The position numbers and the translations under genes were made by a program. The notes beneath the pieces are model-generated. The model saw only the letters and a list, made by a program, of their open reading frames with translations, did no database searches and was not told where the DNA came from. From assembly GCA_030018635.1 (NCBI GenBank), contig JASEHU010000111.1:1-7020 (forward strand): a DNA stretch of 7,020 bases, read 5' to 3'. This DNA is from a bacterium (lineage in GTDB: Bacteria > UBA9089 > CG2-30-40-21 > SBAY01). Position 1 is the stretch's first letter, and each line of letters opens with the position of its first letter. Below, piece by piece: positions 1-4,601 of the stretch.

Positions 1-12
1 ACCCAAAAGGGA

Positions 13-54
13 GGTGGAGGCCTATTTTGGCCGTCGTCCAAAAGTAGCCACACC
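13..54. repeat. Imperfect inverted repeat (hairpin) at the left edge
   Basis: The arms at 13-30 and 38-54 can pair around a 7-base loop. The inner stem is CTATTTTGG against CCAAAAGTAG with one bulge, and the outer part is GGTGGAGG against CCACACC with one bulge. It lies 40 bases beyond the stop of the leftmost tatA gene. It could therefore act as a transcription terminator for the leftward operon, but no clean T-run follows it on that strand. The flanking gene, if any, is outside the window. Confidence 0.4.
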
Positions 55-93
55 CTTTACATTTTAGAAATTTATTTCCTGCATCGTTGAAAC

Positions 94-312
94 TCATCCT
101 ACAGACGATTGTTCATTCTTCGTTCTTTCTTCTATCTCCGGAGATTCATGGATATCAAGTTTTATTTCCTCTTTTAATTCCTGTGAGGTTTTTCGGAATT
201 CCTTTATGGCCCTACCTAATGACTTTCCCATCTCAGGTAATCTTTTTGGGCCAAAGATAATAAGGGCAACAATAAGAATAATAATTAACTCCGGCATCCC
301 AATTCCAAACAT
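94..312 (-). CDS. tatA: Sec-independent protein translocase subunit TatA/TatE family (copy 1)
   Basis: Small pore-forming or membrane-thinning subunit of the twin-arginine translocase, which exports folded proteins across the cytoplasmic membrane. The 72-residue product has the full TatA plan. A short N-terminus (MFGIGMPEL) leads into a single hydrophobic helix at about residues 7-20. The hinge FGPKRLPE follows at 20-27, then an amphipathic helix (about 28-45) rich in Lys and Arg, and a charged, disordered tail. The start is firm: an AAGGAGGT Shine-Dalgarno site at 317-324 lies 4 bases upstream. A second tatA-like gene sits 127 bases upstream on the same strand. This copy has the more canonical FGPKRLPE hinge and the longer tail. 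No tatC is visible in the window, so the partner receptor must be encoded elsewhere. Very short TatA paralogues are hard to split into TatA, TatB and TatE roles. TatA/E is preferred because TatB is usually longer. Confidence 0.92.
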   Translation of the reverse strand: MFGIGMPELIIILIVALIIFGPKRLPEMGKSLGRAIKEFRKTSQELKEEIKLDIHESPEIEERTKNEQSSVG

Positions 313-328
313 AGTTACCTCCTTGGAT

Positions 329-427
329 AATTAAAAATTAAGGAAGAAAGAAATATATGTATTGAAAACTATGAACGGTTCCCTCCTTCCTCAATTTTTA
401 ATTTTTAATTCATAATTTTTAATTACT
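329..427. repeat. Inverted repeat plus 7-base tandem array between the two tatA genes
   Basis: The arms at 329-346 and 386-403 are complementary over 17 of 18 positions (AATTAAAAATTAAGGAAG against CTTCCTCAATTTTTAATT). The right arm runs into a 7-base array at 393-427: AATTTTT, AATTTTT, AATTCAT, AATTTTT, AATTACT. Because it is A/T only, the array alone would be weak evidence. Its strict 7-base register matches the arrays in other gaps of this window. It lies in the leader of the leftmost tatA gene and could form a hairpin in the mRNA. I found no convincing promoter for that gene here. Confidence 0.65.
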
Positions 428-439
428 TTTTATTACTGG

Positions 440-637
440 CTACTTTTCATCAGATAATAAAGACTCATTGTTTTTTTTATCCTGGTTACCTTGTTCTGAG
501 TTACCTTTAACTGCCCCTTGAAATTCTTTAATCCCTTTTCCTAAACTTTTACCCAGTTGTGGTAATCTGCCCGCTCCGAAGATAATCAAAACTATGAGTA
601 AGATAACCACTAATTCTGGAAATCCTATCCCAAACAT
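440..637 (-). CDS. tatA: Sec-independent protein translocase subunit TatA/TatE family (copy 2)
   Basis: A second 65-residue TatA-type protein. It has one hydrophobic helix (about residues 7-20), the hinge FGAGRLPQ at 20-27, the amphipathic stretch LGKSLGKGIKEF at 28-39, and a short polar, Asn/Lys-rich tail. The first 40 residues closely track copy 1 (MFGIGxPEL, then LIIFGxxRLP, then LGKSLG), while the tails are unrelated in sequence. The pair therefore looks like an old tandem duplication that has diverged. The hinge has Ala-Gly where copy 1 has Pro-Lys. The start is supported by GGAGGTG at 642-648, 4 bases upstream, and by a near-consensus promoter at 672-700. Two TatA-type paralogues side by side may give a TatA plus a TatE- or TatB-like partner, but which is which cannot be read from sequence alone. 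Confidence 0.9.
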   Translation of the reverse strand: MFGIGFPELVVILLIVLIIFGAGRLPQLGKSLGKGIKEFQGAVKGNSEQGNQDKKNNESLLSDEK

Positions 638-671
638 AATTCACCTCCAAATGCTCAACAATGTCTAAGTG

Positions 672-700
672 AGAATAACACAGCTATTGCTTTCTGTCAA
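672..700 (-). promoter_or_regulatory. Sigma-70-type promoter for the second tatA gene
   Basis: On the minus strand, TTGACA (700 down to 695) is followed after exactly 17 bases by TATTCT (677 down to 672). Transcription would start near 665, about 28 bases before the ATG at 637. The promoter lies in the 105-base gap after the protease gene, so the tatA pair can be expressed separately from the protease. Confidence 0.75.
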
Positions 701-742
701 GGACAAGGAAAATTTTCTTACCTCAGAAATTCCCCAAGTTTT

Positions 743-1876
743 TTATGGTTGCTTGTGCCCCTGTTTCATCCTTGCCTGACATTTCATTATCTGCCTTTGC
801 TTATCCAAATCATTTAATTTAGCTTTTAAATCCTCTAATTGGTTATTTAATTCCGATAATATCCATGGCTCTTTACTCTGCAAAAAAATCAAATCATTGA
901 TTAATGTCTCCCAATCTTCAAATAGACCATGCCGTCCAAATACCTTCTGAAGGATACGGGTATATTGTTGATAGTCACCGGCATAAACAGCCCGATATAT
1001 TTTTTTCTTTATAAATTTATATTGTTTTGACCTGTTCCAACAGATTCTAAGAAATAATGTAAGAGTTAGGATAATTGCTATGCCAGCTAAAAGACTCAGG
1101 ATGCGAAATTTTTTATTAAATGACAACTCATTAATTGAAATGGCAGGCGGTTGTTGGGCAGTGTAATCCTCAAATATTCCTTTTGCCTCTTCAATAGACA
1201 GGGCAAATCCTACCCCTTCCAGAGGATATCCGTTAAAGGTAAGCATCTTGGAATTAACTACTCCAATTACCTCCCCATTTTCATTAAGGAGGGGTCCCCC
1301 ACTATTTCCAAAATTAACCGGCAAACTTAATTGGAAAAGCCGCATATGGTTAATACCCACTCGTTCAGTTGACCCAATTATACCGCAGGAAACTGAATGT
1401 TTAAATGCCATGTGCGGCATATTTACTTCTTTAGGTAATGGATTTCCAATGATAATGATTTGATCTCCTGCCCTAACTTTAAACGAGTCACCTATTTTTA
1501 GTGCAGGGAAAAATTCCTTGGAATTAATTTTTAACAAGCTAATATCAGCCTTTGAATTTATTTTAACTATTTTAGCCTCATAGGTTTTACCGGATTTAAG
1601 TTCTACAGAAATAGTCTCGGCATCACTGATGATATGATAACAAGTAAGGATATAACCCTCTTTATCAATAATAAATCCGGAACCTATGCGATAATTATGA
1701 GTGATGGTAATCCTACCTGGTTGATATGTCCGGGAGATTTTTTCACCTTTTATCATGACCACAGCAGGACTTACCTGGGTAACGGTATCTGCTATAGAAG
1801 GAGTCAGCTTTTGACCATAAATCAAATCGCCATTCCAGAGTAAAGCAACGATAAAAATCACTAATTTACTTAACAT
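743..1876 (-). CDS. Exported trypsin-like (S1C, HtrA-type) serine protease with C-terminal membrane anchor, no PDZ domain
   Basis: Predicted envelope serine protease of 377 residues. Residues 1-21 form a signal peptide or N-terminal anchor (LVIFIVALLW core). The chymotrypsin-fold domain spans about 27-235. The catalytic triad is recognisable: His81 in ILTCYHII, Asp111 in KADISLLKI, and Ser192 in FGNSGGPLL. HtrA/Deg proteins normally have one or two PDZ domains after this point. Here there is none. Instead a strong hydrophobic helix (about 258-278, LLAGIAIILTLTLFLRI) is followed by a basic stretch and a helical tail to 377, with a likely coiled coil near 341-365. If the N-terminal signal is cleaved, the protease faces the periplasm and the tail faces the cytoplasm. 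The tail's helix-rich look after a membrane segment faintly recalls BatD-like C-termini, but that is a guess. The start is supported by AAAGGA at 1884-1889. The two tatA genes lie downstream on the same strand. Confidence 0.88.
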   Translation of the reverse strand: MLSKLVIFIVALLWNGDLIYGQKLTPSIADTVTQVSPAVVMIKGEKISRTYQPGRITITHNYRIGSGFIIDKEGYILTCYHIISDAETISVELKSGKTYEAKIVKINSKADISLLKINSKEFFPALKIGDSFKVRAGDQIIIIGNPLPKEVNMPHMAFKHSVSCGIIGSTERVGINHMRLFQLSLPVNFGNSGGPLLNENGEVIGVVNSKMLTFNGYPLEGVGFALSIEEAKGIFEDYTAQQPPAISINELSFNKKFRILSLLAGIAIILTLTLFLRICWNRSKQYKFIKKKIYRAVYAGDYQQYTRILQKVFGRHGLFEDWETLINDLIFLQSKEPWILSELNNQLEDLKAKLNDLDKQRQIMKCQARMKQGHKQP

Positions 1877-1898
1877 CTTTTAATCCTTTAAATTCAGG

Positions 1899-1986
1899 GG
1901 TCAGGTGTTAGGGAGAAGTTGGAAGGAAGAAGAACCCCTCTAACCTCTAACCTCAAACCTCAAACTTTTAACTTTTAACTTTTAAC
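1899..1986. repeat. Tandem 7-base array with partial inverted partner in the protease leader
   Basis: Seven perfect-register 7-base units fill 1938-1986: CTCTAAC twice, CTCAAAC twice, TTTTAAC three times. The stepwise change of unit suggests duplication followed by drift. A partial inverted partner lies at 1899-1913 (GGTCAGGTGTTAGGG), which can pair with the CTCTAAC end at 1935-1952 with a few mismatches. The whole block lies between the -10 box of the leftward promoter and the protease start codon, so it would be in the 5' end of that mRNA. Function unknown. Confidence 0.75.
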
Positions 1987-1990
1987 TTCT

Positions 1991-2019
1991 ATTCTACACC
2001 TTTATTCTCACCTTGTCAA
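1991..2019 (-). promoter_or_regulatory. Leftward sigma-70-type promoter for the protease
   Basis: On the minus strand, TTGACA (2019 down to 2014) is followed after 17 bases by TAGAAT (1996 down to 1991). Transcription would begin near 1984, inside the 7-base repeat array, and give a leader of roughly 110 bases before the protease ATG. It is back to back with the rightward promoter at 2031-2060. Confidence 0.75.
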
Positions 2020-2030
2020 CAATATTTTTA

Positions 2031-2060
2031 TTGACAAAACGCAGGGTAATATAGTATAAT
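2031..2060 (+). promoter_or_regulatory. Consensus sigma-70-type promoter for the cNMP-binding gene
   Basis: A perfect TTGACA (2031-2036) is followed after 18 bases by a perfect TATAAT (2055-2060). The -35 box is 11 bases from that of the divergent protease promoter. An inverted repeat begins inside the -10 box, so the mRNA would start within the left arm of a hairpin. The expected leader is about 85 bases. Confidence 0.85.
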
Positions 2061-2127
2061 CAGGTTATCGGTTATCAGGTAACTCTTCACCGATTACCTG
2101 ATTACCTGATTACCGATAACCGATTAC
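2057..2127. repeat. Inverted repeat built of 7-8-base GATTAC-type units in the cNMP-binding gene leader
   Basis: The left arm at 2057-2082 and right arm at 2102-2126 are complementary over about 24 positions with one substitution and one single-base gap. Each arm is itself a tandem array. On the right, CGATTAC, CTGATTAC, CTGATTAC, CGATAAC and CGATTAC fill 2091-2127; on the left, GTTATCG and GTTATCAG fill 2064-2078. It could form a long hairpin at the 5' end of the mRNA, ending 24 bases before the start codon and just short of the GAGGGG ribosome site at 2137-2142. Confidence 0.85.
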
Positions 2128-2151
2128 CATTTTAACGAGGGGATTAAAATC

Positions 2152-2655
2152 ATGAAACAGGATAGTCTGTGGGCAAATACATTTTTTAAAAAAAGCACGG
2201 ATGAACCATTTGAGGTTATTAAGAATACACCAATTTTTGAAGGACTTTCTACCCGTGAATTGAAGGAGATAGAGAAAATTGTTCACCAAAGGCAGTATGC
2301 TAAAGGAGAAAACATATTTCAAGAGGAAGAGCCGGGAATGGGTATGTACATAGTCAAGGCAGGAAAGGTAAAGATTGTGACAAAGGTCAATGATAATGAG
2401 AGTGAATTAGCTCAACTGGGTGTAGGTGATTTATTTGGTGAATTAGCCCTATTAGATGAATTCCCACGGTCTGCGGCCGCAGTAGCTGTAGAAAAAACAG
2501 AGGTGATAGCTATTTTTAGACCTGATTTTTTCGACCTGATGCATAGGAATACCGGTCTTGGTTTAAAAATAGCTTTAAAATTAGCCCAAATGATTAGTAT
2601 TAGACTACGAGTTGCCAATAATCGACTTAAGGAGATAGAAGAATTAAAACAATAG
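2152..2655 (+). CDS. Stand-alone cyclic-nucleotide-binding-domain protein (CRP/FNR-type sensor domain without HTH)
   Basis: A 167-residue cytosolic protein made almost entirely of one cNMP-binding beta-barrel. After an N-terminal lead (1-24), the domain begins at IFEGLSTRELKEIEKI (28-43) and continues through KGENIFQEEE (51-60) and MYIVKAGKVKI (65-75). The phosphate-binding cassette is GELALLDEFPRSAAA at 96-110. Glu97, Arg106 and Ser107 are in the places used to bind the ribose and phosphate of cyclic nucleotides in CRP/PKA-type domains, so real ligand binding is plausible. The C-terminal helix (133-167) resembles the dimerisation helix of CRP. The protein stops there, so there is no helix-turn-helix, kinase or channel. 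It is thus a sensor with no visible output, likely acting by protein contact. The ATG start has GAGGGG at 2137-2142, 9 bases upstream, and a consensus promoter. A HAD phosphatase gene follows 48 bases later. Confidence 0.85.
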   Translation: MKQDSLWANTFFKKSTDEPFEVIKNTPIFEGLSTRELKEIEKIVHQRQYAKGENIFQEEEPGMGMYIVKAGKVKIVTKVNDNESELAQLGVGDLFGELALLDEFPRSAAAVAVEKTEVIAIFRPDFFDLMHRNTGLGLKIALKLAQMISIRLRVANNRLKEIEELKQ

Positions 2656-2688
2656 GTCATATAAGACTTATAGGACCTATTATTTTTT
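2651..2688 (+). terminator. 31-base palindrome plus T-run overlapping the cNMP gene stop codon
   Basis: AATAGGTCATATAAG (2651-2665) and CTTATAGGACCTATT (2667-2681) pair over 14 of 15 positions around a minimal loop, followed by six T at 2683-2688. The arrangement is that of an intrinsic terminator, but the stem is poor in G+C, so it may be partial or serve mainly as a repeat. It overlaps the TAG stop at 2653-2655 and ends 22 bases before the HAD gene start. It is 26 of 31 identical to the palindrome at 5481-5511. Confidence 0.6.
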
Positions 2689-2703
2689 AAATTGGAGGTA
2701 TTT

Positions 2704-3426
2704 GTGGAAACAAGTTTAAAAGCAGTATTTTTTGATATAGATGATACCCTTTATTCTACTACTGAATTTACTCGTTTGGCACGAATGAATGCGGTTAGAG
2801 CTATGATAGAGGCAGGACTCAGGGTAGATGAATTCAGGGCATTTGAGGAATTAAATAAAGTTACTCAGGAGTTTGGGGCTAATTATGAGCGTCACTATGA
2901 TGAACTTATTGCTCGTTTGAATGTTCAATCAGAGGTTAGCAAATCCGTCATCATTGCCGCGGGCGTAGTTGCCTATCATGATGCTAAGGTAAAAGAACTA
3001 AAACCCTTTCCAGATGTAGAATGGGCATTAAGTGTTTTATCAAGAAACAAAAAATTAAAACTTGGGATTATTTCTGACGGTATAACCCTTAAACAAATAG
3101 AAAAGATTATCCGTCTGGGATTATTGGAATATTTTGATAAATCGGCGATGTTTTTTACAGAAGAGATGGGTATTCGCAAACCAAACCCCTTGCTTTTTAC
3201 CCGAGCATGTGAATCTCTTAATATTGTTCCCAAAGAGGCAATGTATGTCGGTGACCATCCTAAACATGATGTTGACGCGGCAAATGAGGCAGGGATTATT
3301 ACTGTTTTCTATCAACGAGGTGGAAAATATGCCTTTGATGAAGGGAAAAGTGAACCTTCGGCTACTATTCGTGATATGATGCAGTTGGTTTTCCTTTTAA
3401 AAGAAAGGTATAAAATTGTAATATAG
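2704..3426 (+). CDS. HAD-superfamily hydrolase, subfamily IA (TIGR02253-like)
   Basis: A predicted cytosolic Mg-dependent phosphatase of 240 residues with all four HAD motifs. Motif I is FFDIDDTLY, with nucleophile Asp11 and acid/base Asp13. Motif II is the Ser of GIISDG (Ser124). Motif III is the Lys of IRKPNPLLF (Lys159). Motif IV is YVGDHPKHDVDAA (Asp184 and Asp189). The helical cap (about 15-95) with TLYSTTEFTRLARMNAVRAM and IEAGL resembles the TIGR02253 subfamily, best known from archaea and scattered bacteria; its substrate is unknown. The GTG at 2704 is chosen over the in-frame TTG at 2692 because the only Shine-Dalgarno site, GGAGGT at 2694-2699, would lie inside the coding region if TTG were used. 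The gene has no clear promoter of its own, so it is probably read through the palindrome from the cNMP-binding gene. Confidence 0.88.
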   Translation: METSLKAVFFDIDDTLYSTTEFTRLARMNAVRAMIEAGLRVDEFRAFEELNKVTQEFGANYERHYDELIARLNVQSEVSKSVIIAAGVVAYHDAKVKELKPFPDVEWALSVLSRNKKLKLGIISDGITLKQIEKIIRLGLLEYFDKSAMFFTEEMGIRKPNPLLFTRACESLNIVPKEAMYVGDHPKHDVDAANEAGIITVFYQRGGKYAFDEGKSEPSATIRDMMQLVFLLKERYKIVI

Positions 3427-3510
3427 GGAATAAGGCTGAAGGAGAGGAAGTCTTTCCTCATTCCCTTCCTTAACTTTTCTTCTTGACTTCTTCCCTATTC
3501 CCCTCCTCAA
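3427..3510. other. Purine-rich then pyrimidine-rich intergenic tract with hairpin potential
   Basis: This is the first part of the 384-base gap and has no gene. Bases 3426-3451 are mostly A/G and 3452-3508 mostly C/T, so the two halves can fold on each other: GAGGAA and TTCCTC pair at 3444-3457 around a 4-base loop. CTTCCCTATTCCCCTCC-type sequence near 3489-3505 is also complementary to GGAGAATAGGGAG at 3551-3563 in the next element. It may act as a weak terminator for the HAD gene. No other signal is seen. Confidence 0.45.
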
Positions 3511-3691
3511 CAGCAATTCTCATTATGAAAATGTGTAAGCAATGAGAAGTGGAGAATAGGGAGAATTGGAAAATTTTCGATTTTGGATTTTCGATTTTCG
3601 ATTGAAAAAATCCAAAATCGAAAATTTAATCTCCATTTTTCCACCTATGTCTCAACATTGGACACAATTTCTGCCATAATGAGAATTGCTG
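3511..3691. mobile_element. 181-base MITE-like palindromic element with 17-bp perfect terminal inverted repeats
   Basis: The ends are perfect inverted copies: CAGCAATTCTCATTATG at 3511-3527 and its reverse complement at 3675-3691. Similarity continues inward with gaps. The core is a second perfect 21-bp inverted repeat (3571-3591 and 3607-3627) around a 15-base loop. The left side of the core is four 7-base units, TTTTCGA, TTTTGGA, TTTTCGA and TTTTCGA, at 3574-3601. There is no coding capacity. The form is that of a non-autonomous miniature element or REP-like sequence. I see no clear target-site duplication at its borders (left flank CTCCTCAA, right flank GATACCTA), so mobility is inferred only. 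Confidence 0.65.
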
Positions 3692-3709
3692 GATACCTAA
3701 GAATTTTAC

Positions 3710-3739
3710 TTGACTATATTAAAAAGATAATGGTATAAT
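3710..3739 (+). promoter_or_regulatory. Sigma-70-type promoter for the EcfT-like gene
   Basis: TTGACT (3710-3715) is followed after 18 bases by a perfect TATAAT (3734-3739). Transcription would start near 3746, the first bases of the inverted repeat that follows, giving a leader of about 65 bases. The design copies that of the promoter at 2031-2060, including the 18-base spacer and the hairpin at the mRNA start. Confidence 0.82.
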
Positions 3740-3744
3740 TAAAA

Positions 3745-3790
3745 AGGTGTCAGGTGTCAGGTATTTAGTCCTACCTGATACCTGATACCT
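3745..3790. repeat. Inverted repeat of 7-base units in the EcfT-like gene leader
   Basis: The left arm AGGTGTCAGGTGTCAGGTA (3745-3763) and right arm TACCTGATACCTGATACCT (3772-3790) match over 17 of 19 positions. The two differences are G opposite T, which still pair as G-U in RNA. The loop is 8 bases. Units are GTGTCAG twice (3747-3760) and CCTGATA twice (3774-3787). The hairpin ends 8 bases before the GAGGA ribosome site at 3799-3803. Confidence 0.85.
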
Positions 3791-3810
3791 ATATTGATGA
3801 GGATTCCAAG

Positions 3811-4545
3811 ATGAAATCAGGACAATATATCCCCGGTAACTCTATCATTCATTCTTTAGACCCCAGAACAAAATTGCTCGGGACGGTGTTTTTACTTTCA
3901 TTAACCTTATCAACCGATAATTTTATCAGATTAGGTATCATAATATTTGTTTTGTCATTAATGATTATCTTAGCCCAGTTACAACTCCGTTATGTTTTAG
4001 GACAATTACGCCCTTTGATTTGGTTTTTGATATTTACCTTTTTAATCTATCTTCTACCCGTTTCAGCATATTCTTTAAATCAACGATTATGTTTGGGAAC
4101 ATTATTTACCTCGAAATTAATAGTTTTGGTACTGTTTGTTTCTATCTTAATCACAACTACTCCGGAATTAGATTTAGTCCATGGGTTAGAATATTTATTA
4201 AGCCCATTAAAGAAAATAAGACTACCTGTCCAGGACTTAGTCTTAATTATTTATTTAAGTCTACAATTTATTCCTGTTTTACATGAGGAGTTACAGTCTA
4301 TCTATGGAGTAGATATTAAATCCGGCAATATCTTGAATCGGTTAAGACACCTGCTTCCAATGCTCATCATAGTTTTCAGGAATTCCTTTGAAAAAGCAGA
4401 TAAATTAGCCTTTGATTTAACCTCACCAAACTACCCGTTCAGCGAAAATGCCACTAAATTAAGGATGACTATAAAAGATTATTTATTCTTGGGACTGCTT
4501 GGAATTATTTTGGTGGTATTTGGAACACACAAAATTTTCATTTGA
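3811..4545 (+). CDS. EcfT/CbiQ-type transmembrane subunit of an ECF transporter, with degenerate coupling motifs
   Basis: A 244-residue integral membrane protein. The opening GQYIPGNSIIHSLDPRTKLL (4-23) is the hallmark of the CbiQ/EcfT family, the T component that couples the EcfA ATPases to a substrate-binding S component for vitamin or metal uptake. Membrane segments are visible near 22-36, 40-56, 66-84, 99-115, 141-157 and 223-240. Family landmarks TTTPELDLVHGLEYLLSPLK (115-134) and LVLIIYLSLQFIPVLHEEL (143-161) are present. The two Ala-Arg-Gly motifs that normally contact the ATPases are not. The first is SIYGVDIKSGN (163-173), apparently after a loss of about six residues; the second reads DLTSPNYPF (202-210) where LAMEARGY is usual. 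No EcfA or S-component gene is adjacent. The ATG has GAGGA at 3799-3803. It may use unusual ATPase partners, or be decaying without a frameshift. Confidence 0.85.
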   Translation: MKSGQYIPGNSIIHSLDPRTKLLGTVFLLSLTLSTDNFIRLGIIIFVLSLMIILAQLQLRYVLGQLRPLIWFLIFTFLIYLLPVSAYSLNQRLCLGTLFTSKLIVLVLFVSILITTTPELDLVHGLEYLLSPLKKIRLPVQDLVLIIYLSLQFIPVLHEELQSIYGVDIKSGNILNRLRHLLPMLIIVFRNSFEKADKLAFDLTSPNYPFSENATKLRMTIKDYLFLGLLGIILVVFGTHKIFI

Positions 4546-4570
4546 CATTTTGTTTTAAAAATGGTAAAAT
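4542..4570 (+). promoter_or_regulatory. Sigma-70-type promoter for atpG-atpD
   Basis: TTGACA (4542-4547) overlaps the TGA stop of the EcfT-like gene (4543-4545). After 17 bases comes TAAAAT (4565-4570). Transcription would start near 4577, giving a leader of only about 25 bases that includes the GGAGAGAAGGGG ribosome site region at 4581-4592. Unlike the other plus-strand promoters here, no inverted repeat follows it. Confidence 0.75.
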
Positions 4571-4601
4571 TATGTTGTTAGGAGAGAAGGGGTAAATTAC
4601 T

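Noticed and set aside
1248..1843. Two plus-strand open frames opposite the protease gene
   Set aside because: Both are antisense shadows of a gene with an intact catalytic triad, and neither shows domain features.
2014..2036. CRP/FNR operator for self-regulation
   Set aside because: The half-sites are spaced 11 bases apart and match -35 boxes, not the known TGTGA-N6-TCACA or TTGAT-N4-ATCAA patterns; the neighbouring cNMP protein also lacks a DNA-binding domain.
1938..2127. CRISPR array or telomere-like repeat
   Set aside because: Units are 7-8 bases with no unique spacers, so this is not CRISPR. A telomere is unlikely because the repeats lie between a divergent gene pair and vary in unit.
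2692..2703. TTG at 2692 as start of the HAD gene
   Set aside because: It would put the only Shine-Dalgarno site (2694-2699) inside the gene; GTG at 2704 fits better.
2110..3315. Minus-strand open frames opposite the cNMP-binding and HAD genes
   Set aside because: They overlap well-supported genes, lack recognisable motifs and start sites, and read as random basic or Ser-rich peptides.
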